A stretch of 46,899 bases of DNA. Origin: JAAYCI01 sp031548875 (lineage in GTDB: Bacteria; Bacillota; Clostridia; Oscillospirales; Ruminococcaceae). Each line of letters opens with the position of its first letter. The first letter of the stretch is position 1. Below, piece after piece: positions 8,501 to 16,283 of this stretch. The stretch spans positions 1-46,899 of the forward strand of contig JAVBQQ010000038.1 in the NCBI GenBank assembly GCA_031548875.1, given 5' to 3'. The notes under the pieces are model-generated. The model did not search any database, was not told the origin of the DNA, and saw only the letters and a program-made list of their open reading frames with translations. The position numbers and the translations under genes were made by a program.

Positions 8501-8989
8501 ATGGAAATCATGACAACATTGATCGCTGTGCGCGACATCGAGAAGAGCAAGCATTTTTACACCGGCCTGCTGGGCATGGTGGTGACCCACGACCTGGGCG
8601 TGAATGTCACGCTGGACGACCGCCTGTCGCTGCAAACGCTTGAGAGCTGGGCGGGCTTCACCGATTCGGACCCGGACGACATCCGCTTTGGCGGCGGCGA
8701 ATTCGAGCTGTACTTTGAAGAGGAGGACTTCGACGCGTTTTTGGAACGGATGGCTGGCTGGGAGGTCGCCAAGGTCCACGACGTGAAAGAGTTTCCCTGG
8801 GGGCAGCGCGTCATCCGCATCTACGACCCCGACATGCACTATGTGGAGGTGGGCGAGAGCATGCGGGTGGTCGTGGGCCGCATGCTGCTGGACGGCATGA
8901 CGGATGAACAGGCACAGGAGAAGAGCCAGTTCCCGCTGGAATTTGTGCAGGCCTGCCGCCGCGCGCTGCAGGAACAGGGCAAACTGTGA
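8501..8989 (+). CDS. VOC family protein (glyoxalase/dioxygenase fold)
   Basis: A 162-residue vicinal-oxygen-chelate protein. The first 120 residues give the paired beta-alpha-beta-beta-beta pattern: VRDIEKSKHFYTGLLGMVV at the start and IYDPDMHYVEVGE near residue 115, where the terminal Glu is the usual metal ligand. The 35-residue C-terminal helix is an addition. The start is ATG at 8501 with GAGGTG at 8489-8494; an in-frame GTG at 8492 overlaps that site. Its stop overlaps the birA start (8986), so the two are translationally coupled. Substrate unknown. Confidence 0.82.
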   Translation: MEIMTTLIAVRDIEKSKHFYTGLLGMVVTHDLGVNVTLDDRLSLQTLESWAGFTDSDPDDIRFGGGEFELYFEEEDFDAFLERMAGWEVAKVHDVKEFPWGQRVIRIYDPDMHYVEVGESMRVVVGRMLLDGMTDEQAQEKSQFPLEFVQACRRALQEQGKL

Positions 8990-9867
8990 GCACACAGCCC
9001 GTATGCGCCGGGTCGACAGGCATTTTTGCCCAGCCACAACCGGCCCTTCTTTCGGCGGAGGCGCTGCGCGGCCAGATGGCCGACGTGGCCGTTGCGCGAG
9101 GACGCGCGCCCTGCCCGGCCGAACTGCTGGCCGAGACCGGTTCCACCAACGAAGAGCTCAAACTGCGCATGCAGCGGGGCGCCGCCCACGGCGCGCTGCT
9201 GCTGGCCGAACGCCAGACGGGCGGCCGTGGTCGTCTGGGCCGGGCGTTTGCCAGCCCGCCGGGCGGGCTGTATATGAGCATGGGCCTGCGTTGCGAAAAA
9301 GACCCCGCCCTGCAGGCCGGCCTGCCGTTGCTCACGGCGGCGGCCGCCGTTGCCGTGTGTGAGGCCGTGCAGGTGCTGTGCGGGCTCTCGCTGTCCATCA
9401 AGTGGGTAAACGACCTGTTCTGGCAGGGCCGCAAATGCTGCGGCATCTTGGCCGAGGGCGTGCCCGGACCGGGCGGCGACATCGCCGCCGTAGTGGTGGG
9501 CATCGGGCTGAATTACACGACACCCGACGATGCTTTCCCGCCCGAACTGGCGGGCATTGCCGGGGCGCTGTTTCCCGGCCGCAGCGCGGACGTGGACGCC
9601 GGCCTCCCCCCGCCCGAGCAGCTGGCAGCGGATATCCACGCGCGGCTGCTGGACTATGCTGCCGGGCTGCAAAGCCGCTCCTTCCTGCTCGAGTACCGCC
9701 GGCGCAACCTGCTGCCGGGGCGGGCGGTCATCGTTCTGGCAACCCCGCCCTACGAGGCGCTGGCCGTGGGCATCGACGACGACGCGCGCCTTGTGGTGCG
9801 CACGCCCGCCGGCGCCCAAACAGCGCTGGCCGCCGGCGAGGTGGCCCTGGCGGGCACGGTTCCCTGA
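8986..9867 (+). CDS. birA: Biotin-[acetyl-CoA-carboxylase] ligase, catalytic form
   Basis: A 293-residue biotin protein ligase that attaches biotin to carrier proteins through biotinyl-5'-AMP. The biotin and ATP motif GRGRLGR is at about residue 80 and KWVNDL at about 142. The N-terminal 45 residues have no helix-turn-helix, so this is a monofunctional ligase that should not repress biotin genes by itself. The GTG start overlaps the VOC stop. bioY lies downstream, so uptake and use of biotin are encoded together and no biotin synthesis genes are seen nearby. The C-terminal BPL domain is complete. Confidence 0.9.
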   Translation: MSTQPVCAGSTGIFAQPQPALLSAEALRGQMADVAVARGRAPCPAELLAETGSTNEELKLRMQRGAAHGALLLAERQTGGRGRLGRAFASPPGGLYMSMGLRCEKDPALQAGLPLLTAAAAVAVCEAVQVLCGLSLSIKWVNDLFWQGRKCCGILAEGVPGPGGDIAAVVVGIGLNYTTPDDAFPPELAGIAGALFPGRSADVDAGLPPPEQLAADIHARLLDYAAGLQSRSFLLEYRRRNLLPGRAVIVLATPPYEALAVGIDDDARLVVRTPAGAQTALAAGEVALAGTVP

Positions 9868-9920
9868 TTTTCGCGCTTCGGGCGCGGGTTTGTCTACAGG
9901 TTCGATTCCCTCGCGCCTGG
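9868..9920. repeat. Repeat-family relative (copy D), birA-bioY gap
   Basis: Just after the birA stop, 9891-9920 resembles the reverse complement of the left end of copy A: CTACAGGTTCGATTCC here against CTATGGGTTCGAGTCC there, followed in both by CGCCT. GGCGCGGG (9881-9888) can pair with CCCTCGCGCC (9908-9917) with one bulge. No palindromic second half is visible, so it may be a decayed remnant or a chance likeness. Confidence 0.4.
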
Positions 9921-9967
9921 TACAGCGCTCTAAACCCGAACACCCCCCACGAAAGGACACACCGCCC

Positions 9968-10504
9968 ATGCGCTATGCCTCCAAAACCCAAAAGCTTGTC
10001 GCGGCCGCGGTGCTCACCGCACTGTTGGCCGTCCTTTCGCCCTTCGTCATCCCCATCGGCCCCATCCCCATCAGCCTGGGCGTCTTCGGGGTCGCTCTCG
10101 TGGGCGCCATGCTGCCGCCCGCGTGGGCCATGGCCTCCATCGCCGCCTACCTGCTGATGGGCATGGCCGGCTTGCCGGTGTTCACCGCCTTCCGCGCGGG
10201 GCCGGGCGTGGTGCTGGGCGTGACGGGCGGCTACCTGCTGGGCTATTTTTTGCTGGCGCTCGCCATCTCGCTGGCCACCAGCCGCGGGTTGCCCGCGCCC
10301 GTGCGTGCGGCCTGCGCCGCCGCCGGCATGGCCGGTTGCTACCTGCTGGGCACATTGTGGTACATGCTCGTGTCCGGTGCAGGGTTTGCCAGCGGGCTTA
10401 TGCTGTGCGTGGTGCCGTTTATCTTGCCCGATTGCGCCAAGATCGCCGCCGCAATGGTGCTGGCGGCCGCGCTGCAGCGCCGTCTGCAACGGAGCATACG
10501 CTGA
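9968..10504 (+). CDS. bioY: Biotin transporter S-component
   Basis: A 178-residue membrane protein of the BioY family, the substrate-binding component of an energy-coupling-factor transporter for biotin. It has six hydrophobic segments, and the family motifs PISLGVFGVALVGAMLPP and MAGLPVF are present. The Asp in LPDCAKI near the end is conserved in the family. The start is ATG at 9968 with GAAAGGA upstream. No EcfA or EcfT gene is in the window, so it would use the shared ECF module or work alone. It follows birA and ends one base before the CYTH gene starts. Confidence 0.92.
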   Translation: MRYASKTQKLVAAAVLTALLAVLSPFVIPIGPIPISLGVFGVALVGAMLPPAWAMASIAAYLLMGMAGLPVFTAFRAGPGVVLGVTGGYLLGYFLLALAISLATSRGLPAPVRAACAAAGMAGCYLLGTLWYMLVSGAGFASGLMLCVVPFILPDCAKIAAAMVLAAALQRRLQRSIR

Positions 10505-10505
10505 G

Positions 10506-11012
10506 ATGGGCGGGCCTTGTATCGAGATCGAGCGCAAATGGCTCCTCTCCTGCTTTCCTGAGGACCCCGGCCTGCCCGAGGAGTGGCGGTGCGAGATGGA
10601 GCAGGGCTACCTCGCGTTCGAGCCGTGCGCCGTGCGCATCCGCCGTACCCGTTCAGCGGGCGGGGAGAGCTTCCTGCTCACGGTGAAGGGTGCGGGCACG
10701 CTTGTGCGCAGCGAGGTGGAACTGCCGCTGGACGCAGAGCAGTACGCTGCACTCAAGCCGCTTTTGGCCGCGCCGCCCGCCATCAAACAGCTGCGCACCT
10801 ATCGCCTGCCCGGCGGCGAACTGCTGGAGTGCAACCTGGTGGACGAAGGCGAAGCCTGTGCGTTTTATTATGCCGAGGTGGAATTTGGCAACGTCGAGGC
10901 GGCAAGGGCTTTTGTTCCGCCCGCCTTCCTGGGCGCCGAGATGACCGAGGACGGCGGCTTCACGATGGCCGCACACTGCCGCCGCAAGGCGGGGTTGCCC
11001 AATACCCGATAG
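10506..11012 (+). CDS. CYTH domain protein (triphosphate tunnel family)
   Basis: A 168-residue single-domain CYTH protein. It opens with IEIERKW, the ExExK signature of triphosphate tunnel metalloenzymes, which hydrolyse inorganic tripolyphosphate, thiamine triphosphate or related compounds. Basic residues VRIRRT and VKG and acidic strands E-x-E (EVELPL, AEVEF) line the tunnel in known members. It begins one base after bioY stops, so it is the last gene of the biotin run. A strong hairpin terminator follows at 11037-11071. Confidence 0.85.
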   Translation: MGGPCIEIERKWLLSCFPEDPGLPEEWRCEMEQGYLAFEPCAVRIRRTRSAGGESFLLTVKGAGTLVRSEVELPLDAEQYAALKPLLAAPPAIKQLRTYRLPGGELLECNLVDEGEACAFYYAEVEFGNVEAARAFVPPAFLGAEMTEDGGFTMAAHCRRKAGLPNTR

Positions 11013-11036
11013 GCCCCGCACCCCAAACACGCAAAC

Positions 11037-11071
11037 AAAAACCGCCGTGTGTTTTTCACACGGCGGTTTTT
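11037..11071. terminator. Bidirectional intrinsic terminator, CYTH gene / rpsT
   Basis: A perfect stem, AAAACCGCCGTGTG (11038-11051) with CACACGGCGGTTTT (11057-11070), has a TTTTT loop and runs of A before and T after. It can end transcription from both sides and lies between convergent genes. Confidence 0.92.
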
Positions 11072-11088
11072 AATTGTTCCGTTTTGGC

Positions 11089-11361
11089 TCACGCGCCGGC
11101 CTGCTCGGCCTTGTTCGCGCGCTTCATCATGCGCGACACCTGACGGCTGGCGGTGCGCTTGTGGATCAGGCCCTTGCCTCCGGCCTTTTCCAGCGCCACG
11201 CAGGCTTCCTTCACGCGCGCGTCCTTGTCGTCGGCGCTCGCCACAATAGAGGTGTTCGCCTTCTTGACCGTTGTTCTCAGGGCGCTCTTTGCGGACTTGT
11301 TGCGCGCGGTCTGCTTGGCGCTCAGGCGGACACGGTCTTTTTGGGATTTGATATTCGGCAT
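11089..11361 (-). CDS. rpsT: Ribosomal protein S20
   Basis: A 90-residue small basic protein that binds 16S rRNA early in 30S assembly. It starts PNIKSQKDRVRLS after the initiator Met, typical of S20, and has the Lys/Arg-rich helices and the HKRTASRQVSRMMKR motif near the end. I chose the ATG whose complement is at 11359-11361, because GGGAGGTG lies at the right distance. A TATAAT-like -10 (complement of 11410-11415) lies upstream without a clear -35. Confidence 0.96.
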   Translation of the reverse strand: MPNIKSQKDRVRLSAKQTARNKSAKSALRTTVKKANTSIVASADDKDARVKEACVALEKAGGKGLIHKRTASRQVSRMMKRANKAEQAGA

Positions 11362-11509
11362 CGGTAACACCTCCCTGTTCTTGAATGGGCTGCGATTCGT
11401 GCAGCGGGTATTATAATATCATCAAACGCAACGGAATGCAAGCTTTTTTATGTAAAACGTAACCTGACAGCGGTTTTGCCGCCGCTGGGGCCTGCCTGTA
11501 TATGGCGTC

Positions 11510-12556
11510 TCACACCCCGGGCAACCGGCAGAAACCCGCCAACTGGATGTAGATGGGCGAGTAGCGGTTGAGCAGGTAGTCGGCCGCTCCTCCGCCCAGT
11601 GGCGTCTCCTCGTTCCCCTCGGCGCGGGGCAGCGCCACGGTGAAACGGCTTCCCTCTCCAAATGCGCTCTCGCAGGTGAGCACGCCCCCGTGGCAGCGTA
11701 TGATATCCTGCGCCACCGAAAGCCCCAGCCCCAGCCCCGGCGAAGGTGCGCCGTCGGCATACGGGTCGGCGGAAAAATACGGCTCAAACACCCTGCCCAG
11801 GTTTTCCGGCTTGATGCCCAGGCCGGCGTCCTCCACCGTAAGCACCACCCGCTGCCCGGTCGTGCGCACGGCCACGCGGATATGGTTGCCGTCGCGGGTA
11901 TACTGCATGCTGTTCCGTATCAGGTTGAGGACCGCCTCGCTGAGATAGCGCGCCTCGCCCATCACCGGCTGGGGCGTTTCGGGCAGATCCAGTTCGATGG
12001 GGATGCCCTGTTCGCCGCACACCATGCACACGCCCTCCACAAGCGAGCGCATCTCCGCCGCAAGGTCGATGGGCGCAAGCTCCAGCGCGTGGTCCTTCAC
12101 CGCGCCGGCGCACTCCAGGTTGGCCGTCAGGCGCAAAAGCGCATAGCTGTTCCTCTGTATCTCGTCCAGGTAGCGTGTGTCCGCGTCCTCCAGCCGTTTG
12201 GCCAGCAGCGGCAGGATGGCAAAAATATTCGTGATCGGCTCGCGCAGTTGGGAACCAATGGTAAACACCGGCGGCTCGAACACCCCCGTGGCCGCAGCCA
12301 GCAGGCCGCCCTCCAGCGGCAGGATACTGAGCCCGCCCAGCTGCACCGCACCGCCCAGCCAGGGCTGGGCAGGGAAGCTCGCCTCGCCCTGTCCATTTTC
12401 GGCCAGCGCAGTGAGCATGCGGTACACCGTGTCTATGCGGAAGGGCAGGCGGTCACTCTCCTGCGCCACCTCATTCGTCCAGAAGCTGCCGTCGGCGGCA
12501 AGCCAGTAGCAGGGGTAGGGCGCCCGGGCAAAGGGCTGCAAAAACGGATAGTCCAT
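11510..12556 (-). CDS. Sensor histidine kinase-like protein lacking the phosphoacceptor His
   Basis: A 348-residue protein with a PAS-like N-terminal half (residues 1-100), a dimerisation-helix region and a complete HATPase domain. The ATP-binding boxes are intact: NLIRNSMQYT (N), DAGLGI (G1), FEPYF (F) and GLGLGLSV (G2). The H-box reads GSQLREPI where active kinases have HELRTPL, so Ser102 stands at the His position. No membrane segment is visible, so it is probably cytoplasmic. No response regulator gene adjoins. It may sense a ligand, act as a phosphatase or partner another kinase. The start is ATG at 12556 with GAGAGGA upstream; the longer frame has no such site. Confidence 0.75.
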   Translation of the reverse strand: MDYPFLQPFARAPYPCYWLAADGSFWTNEVAQESDRLPFRIDTVYRMLTALAENGQGEASFPAQPWLGGAVQLGGLSILPLEGGLLAAATGVFEPPVFTIGSQLREPITNIFAILPLLAKRLEDADTRYLDEIQRNSYALLRLTANLECAGAVKDHALELAPIDLAAEMRSLVEGVCMVCGEQGIPIELDLPETPQPVMGEARYLSEAVLNLIRNSMQYTRDGNHIRVAVRTTGQRVVLTVEDAGLGIKPENLGRVFEPYFSADPYADGAPSPGLGLGLSVAQDIIRCHGGVLTCESAFGEGSRFTVALPRAEGNEETPLGGGAADYLLNRYSPIYIQLAGFCRLPGV

Positions 12557-12586
12557 GATGGTCCTCTCTAACATGTCTGCGGAAAT

Positions 12587-12644
12587 TGTCGAATGTCGCA
12601 GCTGCGAATGATTCTGTGTCGAATTATAACATATATTGTCGAAT
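12587..12644. promoter_or_regulatory. Promoter of the kinase-like gene with three TGTCGAAT repeats
   Basis: On the minus strand TGT-TATAAT (complement of 12623-12631) is an extended -10 pointing at the kinase-like gene. TGTCGAAT occurs three times in one orientation at 12587-12594, 12617-12624 and 12637-12644, spaced 30 and 20 bp, whole helical turns apart. One copy touches the -10 and one lies just upstream. This looks like an operator array. Confidence 0.6.
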
Positions 12645-12684
12645 GAAAACACATGATCGCATTGATATTTTTTTCACAATCCCC

Positions 12685-12713
12685 TTGTGGTTGGCGACGT
12701 TTTGTTATACAAT
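12685..12713 (+). promoter_or_regulatory. gapA promoter
   Basis: TTGTGG (12685-12690), 17 bases, then TACAAT (12708-12713), 77 bases before the gapA start. Confidence 0.6.
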
Positions 12714-12790
12714 AGTACAAGATTGCGGGAAGAGGTCGGCGGCCAGTGGTCGCCGGGCTTTTCTGACAAGATAAAGGAGGTTCTGCCCAG

Positions 12791-13801
12791 ATGAGTATCA
12801 AAGTCGGCATCAACGGGTTCGGGCGCATCGGCCGTTTGGTCTTCCGCGCCGGTTTGGCCAACCCGAACATCGAGTTCGTCGGTATCAACGATCCCTTCAT
12901 GGATCCCGAGTACTGCGCTTATATGCTGCGGTACGATTCCATCCACGGCCGCTACAAGGGCGAGGTAGGCCACACGGACGACGCCATCATCGTGGACGGC
13001 AAGCCCGTGAAATTCTTCGACCAGCGCGAGCCCAAGGACATCCCCTGGGGCGCTGTGGGCGCCGACTATGTGGTGGACGCCACCGGTATCTTCCATGAGA
13101 AGGCAAAGGCCCAGGGCCACATCGACGCCGGCGCCAAAAAGGTAGTATATTCCGGCCCATCTAAGGACGACACGCCCATGTTCGTGTGCGGCGTGAACCT
13201 GGACAAATACACCCCGGACATGCAGTTTGTCTCCAATGCGTCCTGCACCACCAACTGCCTGGCGCCGCTGGCCAAGGTCATCCACGATACCTTCGGCATC
13301 ACCGACGGCCTGATGACCACCGTGCACTCCACAACGGCCACCCAGCTCACCGTGGACGGCCCCTCCAAGAAGGACTGGCGCGGCGGGCGCGCAGCCTCGG
13401 CCAACATCATCCCCTCGTCCACCGGCGCGGCCAAGGCCGTGGGCAAGGTCATCCCGGAGCTGAACGGAAAGCTGACCGGCATGTCCTTCCGGGTGCCCAC
13501 GCTGGACGTCTCGGTGGTGGACCTGACGGTGAACCTGGCCAAGCCCGCGAAGTACGACGAGATCTGCGCGGCCATCAAAAAAGCCTGCGAGGGCGAGATG
13601 AAGGGCATCATGGGCTACACCGACGAAGACGTCGTTTCCAGCGACTTCATTGGCGACGCCCGCACCTCCATCTTCGACGCCAAGGCCGGTATCCAGCTCA
13701 CCGATACATTCGTGAAGCTCGTCTCCTGGTACGACAACGAATGGGGCTACTCCAACAAGGTGTTGAACCTGATCGAGCACATGGCCAGCGTGGACAAGTA
13801 A
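12791..13801 (+). CDS. gapA: Glyceraldehyde-3-phosphate dehydrogenase, type I
   Basis: A 336-residue glycolytic enzyme that oxidises glyceraldehyde-3-phosphate with NAD+ and phosphate. The N-terminus VGINGFGRIGRLVFRA is the Rossmann nucleotide-binding loop. The catalytic Cys lies in SNASCTTNCLAPLAK at about residue 152, and the C-terminal WYDNEWGYSNKV is typical. AAGGAGG precedes the ATG. It is monocistronic: own promoter before it and a strong hairpin terminator 40 bases after the stop. No other glycolytic gene adjoins. Confidence 0.97.
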   Translation: MSIKVGINGFGRIGRLVFRAGLANPNIEFVGINDPFMDPEYCAYMLRYDSIHGRYKGEVGHTDDAIIVDGKPVKFFDQREPKDIPWGAVGADYVVDATGIFHEKAKAQGHIDAGAKKVVYSGPSKDDTPMFVCGVNLDKYTPDMQFVSNASCTTNCLAPLAKVIHDTFGITDGLMTTVHSTTATQLTVDGPSKKDWRGGRAASANIIPSSTGAAKAVGKVIPELNGKLTGMSFRVPTLDVSVVDLTVNLAKPAKYDEICAAIKKACEGEMKGIMGYTDEDVVSSDFIGDARTSIFDAKAGIQLTDTFVKLVSWYDNEWGYSNKVLNLIEHMASVDK

Positions 13802-13840
13802 TCCGCTCGTCTTATCGCCGGCAACAAATCGATATCCCCA

Positions 13841-13878
13841 CCCATCCCGCATGGCATGCCTGCGGGATGGGTTTTGTT
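13841..13878 (+). terminator. gapA terminator
   Basis: CCCATCCCGCA (13841-13851) pairs exactly with TGCGGGATGGG (13861-13871) across a 9-base loop and is followed by TTTTGTT. The region 13879-13990 holds nothing I can identify. Confidence 0.9.
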
Positions 13879-13994
13879 CTGTTTCTCATTATACAGCACC
13901 ATTACCCATTATACAACTGGGTTTTGTGCGGTTTTTGTGACTGTATCGTTATTATTTGGTGTGGTGCCATCGGCCGGACGCGCACGATTCCCGG

Positions 13995-14023
13995 TTGCCA
14001 TCGGCGGCGCGATGCAGTATACT
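13995..14023 (+). promoter_or_regulatory. Promoter of the SGNH hydrolase gene
   Basis: TTGCCA (13995-14000), a 17-base spacer and TATACT (14018-14023), 68 bases before the TTG start. Confidence 0.75.
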
Positions 14024-14091
14024 GTAAAAGATAGGGCCAAGGCGTGCCGCGCGGCTGACTGCCGGCGCGCTCCACTGACGGGAGTATCTAT

Positions 14092-15078
14092 TTGAACAGC
14101 AAGCTGGACTACGAACACGACTACCACCAAAGAAGGCGGCGGCGGCGCCAAAAGCGCGCCGTGCGGCGTCTGTTTGTGTTGGTTTCCGCCGTCGTCGTCA
14201 TCATGCTGGTGGCACTGCTCATTACCAATATCGTGCAGCGGGCGGGTGGCGGCCCCTCCAACCCGCAGGTGCAGCCCGGGGCGGACTATGTGCCCTACGT
14301 GCCCGCTGTGAAGGACCCCACAGAGCTGCCCGAAGTGGACAATTCGGCCTGGAACACCCCCTCGGCCGTGGAGCGCACCATCCATACAGACGGCATCCAG
14401 GCGCCCAACAGCCACATGCTGGCCCTGCCCGAAAACGGCCAGGTGGAGATGAGCTACTTCGACGACGCCGTTTTCGTGGGCGATTCGCTCACCCAGGGCT
14501 TCCCGCTGTACAAGCGCATCCCGAACGCGCGCTACTGCGCCTACAAGGGCATCAGCATCCAGCAGATCTACAACGGCTCCATCCAGAAAAACCACGACGG
14601 TACCCAAGAGGTGCCCATGGACGCCCTGGCATCCTACAAGCCCGCCAAGGTGTATATCCAGCTGGGCGCCAACGCCATGGTGGCCATGGACGACGACATC
14701 ATCCTTGCCTATTACACGGAGATGCTGGACGCCATGAAGGAACGCCTGGGCCCGGACGTCGCCATCTACGTCCAGTCGCTCACGCCCGTGCGGCCAGACA
14801 ACTCTCCCGGCTTCGATATGGACCGCATCAAGAACCTCAACCACCTGCTGGCAAAGCTTGCCTGCGAGGAGGACGTTTATTTCATCGACCTGTTCGAGGC
14901 GCTGCAGGGCAGCGACGGCTGGTTGCGCGACGATTTTGCCGGCGGCGACGGGTACCACCTGCATCCCATCGCCTACACCTCCTGGACGGAATACCTCGCC
15001 ACCCACACGGCCTACGACCCGGACTACCCTTATGTGGAAAAGCCCGCCCACTACCGCCAGCCGGATCCAGTGGCCTGA
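14092..15078 (+). CDS. Membrane-anchored SGNH/GDSL hydrolase
   Basis: A 328-residue protein with a very basic cytoplasmic N-terminus (poly-Arg, residues 14-27), one membrane helix at about 27-48, a Pro-rich linker and an extracellular SGNH esterase domain from about residue 120. The blocks are visible: GDSLTQG with nucleophile Ser132, LGAN with the oxyanion Asn, and DGYHLHP with the Asp-His pair near residue 297. Family members remove acyl groups from carbohydrates or peptidoglycan, so a cell-wall O-acetylesterase is plausible but not shown. The start is TTG at 14092 with ACGGGAG upstream. It has its own promoter and terminator. Confidence 0.82.
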   Translation: MNSKLDYEHDYHQRRRRRRQKRAVRRLFVLVSAVVVIMLVALLITNIVQRAGGGPSNPQVQPGADYVPYVPAVKDPTELPEVDNSAWNTPSAVERTIHTDGIQAPNSHMLALPENGQVEMSYFDDAVFVGDSLTQGFPLYKRIPNARYCAYKGISIQQIYNGSIQKNHDGTQEVPMDALASYKPAKVYIQLGANAMVAMDDDIILAYYTEMLDAMKERLGPDVAIYVQSLTPVRPDNSPGFDMDRIKNLNHLLAKLACEEDVYFIDLFEALQGSDGWLRDDFAGGDGYHLHPIAYTSWTEYLATHTAYDPDYPYVEKPAHYRQPDPVA

Positions 15079-15110
15079 CCCCCCCGACAGGCATGCACAA
15101 AACAAAAAAC

Positions 15111-15143
15111 AAGGCCCCGTGCTTACGGGGCCTTGCGTTTTTT
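15111..15143. terminator. Bidirectional terminator between SGNH hydrolase and RidA genes
   Basis: AAGGCCCCGT (15111-15120) pairs with ACGGGGCCTT (15125-15134) over a GCTT loop. T6 follows on the plus strand and a T-rich run follows on the minus strand. Confidence 0.9.
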
Positions 15144-15168
15144 CCAAGAAACGGCGTCTTACAAGTCC

Positions 15169-15531
15169 TTATTCCTCCAGCGCCACCACCAGCGACACCT
15201 GCAGGTGGTACCCGGGCAGGGCCAGCTTTGCCTCCACCAGGTTGCGGGTGGGCTCGTATCCGTCGGTCACCCAGCGATCCCACACGGCGTTGAAGTCGCC
15301 GTAGGTCTCCACGTCACGCAGGTACACCGTAGCTGCCAGGATATTGTGGTTGTTCGTGCCGTGGTATTCCATCAACTTGTCCAGCTGGGCAAACACATCC
15401 GCCGCCTGGGTCTGCAGGTCGGCCTCCAGGTTTGTGGGCGTCACGCCGCCAATGTACAAAACGCCGCCGTGCGACACACAGCTGCTGCTGCGGCCGTTTC
15501 CGCCCGTGCGGCGGATCCTTCCCTCTTTCAT
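15169..15531 (-). CDS. RidA/YjgF-family protein
   Basis: A 120-residue protein of the YjgF/YER057c/UK114 family, trimeric proteins some of which hydrolyse reactive enamine or imine intermediates. The core is present: VLYIGGVTP, QTQAADVFAQLDKL and TRNLVEAKLALPGY, which keeps the Arg that binds the substrate carboxylate. The position that is Glu in active RidA (VEIE) is Gln here (LQVS), so classical imine deaminase activity is doubtful. The ATG is preceded by GGGGAG and overlaps the stop of an upstream 46-residue membrane ORF by ATGA, so the two are translationally coupled. A terminator follows. Confidence 0.8.
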   Translation of the reverse strand: MKEGRIRRTGGNGRSSSCVSHGGVLYIGGVTPTNLEADLQTQAADVFAQLDKLMEYHGTNNHNILAATVYLRDVETYGDFNAVWDRWVTDGYEPTRNLVEAKLALPGYHLQVSLVVALEE

Positions 15532-15668
15532 TCAAACAACTCCCCGTTCATGTCATCGTTGTAAATCTGGATATAGTCGCTGCGCTGCACCTCAAAATAG
15601 CGGATGACAGCCAGCACCAGCGCGATAAAGGACAGCGCCAGGAAAACGCGAAACAACAGCTTGAACAT
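15528..15668 (-). CDS. 46-residue single-span membrane microprotein
   Basis: A short ORF coding for MFKLLFRVFLALSFIALVLA and 26 further residues. It has one membrane helix at about residues 4-23 and an acidic, Tyr-rich tail ending in NGELFE. AAAAAGGAG lies at good distance before the ATG (complement 15666-15668), and its TGA overlaps the ATG of the RidA gene, a hallmark of a real coupled gene. I do not recognise the family. With a positive charge before the helix, the tail should be outside (N-in). It may be a small partner in the membrane; no function can be assigned. Confidence 0.65.
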   Translation of the reverse strand: MFKLLFRVFLALSFIALVLAVIRYFEVQRSDYIQIYNDDMNGELFE

Positions 15669-15728
15669 GGCAATGCTCCTTTTTCCAGAGTGCGACGCCC
15701 GGGCGGGCGCGGGTTTGTGCGTGGCGGC

Positions 15729-16283
15729 CTAATAGGCCACAATCTCGAAGCAGTCGAACTCCCGCGGGTCGAACGGCCGGGCGGGGTCGGCCGGGCGGTG
15801 GGAGACGCCATACGCCTCCTCATCCTCATTCGTCTTGTACAACGCCGCCGCAAACCTGTGTCCGGGCCGCGCGTTCAGGCCCGCCAGGCCCAGCGCCTCG
15901 GCGCGCAGCGTGAGGTTGGCGCCCCAGTACCAGCCCTGTTCGTCCTCGCCAGCGATATACTCCGGCACCGGGGGAGCCAAGTCCTGATGCCGGTCTTGCG
16001 GGCCTTCCAGCCACAGCCGGACGCCGGTGGGCGAGAGCGACAGCCGCAAGAGCGAAACGCAGTCCACCTCCTCGCCGCACAGCGCAAGGCCGATGCGGCT
16101 TTGCGCAGCGGGCGCGCGCTCGAAAGCGCACAGGCTGAGCATCAACTGCCCGCTGCAGGCATACATGCGGGCCAACGTATAGACGCCGCCGCCTGCGGGC
16201 AGGCCGTGATAGTGGCGCACCTTGAAGGCGGGCAACGCGTCGAAAGCCAGGGGCAGCTCGCTTGCCACCACGGGGATGGGCAT
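15729..16283 (-). CDS. CBM9/DOMON-like beta-sandwich protein
   Basis: A 184-residue protein that resembles the small carbohydrate-binding family 9-like (CBM9_2/DOMON) proteins of gut Firmicutes: a beta-strand-rich body, then GWYWGANLTL, RFAAALYKTNEDEEAYGVSH and PFDPREFDCFEIVAY, the typical end in which a late His and acidic residues occur. No signal peptide or membrane helix is visible, so it is probably cytoplasmic. The start is ATG at 16283 with GGAAAGGAAGG upstream; the longer frame begins in non-coding sequence. It lies upstream of the microprotein and RidA gene, 60 bases apart. Ligand unknown. Confidence 0.6.
   Translation of the reverse strand: MPIPVVASELPLAFDALPAFKVRHYHGLPAGGGVYTLARMYACSGQLMLSLCAFERAPAAQSRIGLALCGEEVDCVSLLRLSLSPTGVRLWLEGPQDRHQDLAPPVPEYIAGEDEQGWYWGANLTLRAEALGLAGLNARPGHRFAAALYKTNEDEEAYGVSHRPADPARPFDPREFDCFEIVAY

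Noticed and set aside
13856..14095. 79-codon ORF after gapA
   Set aside because: Its ATG is inside the gapA terminator hairpin and it has no ribosome binding site.
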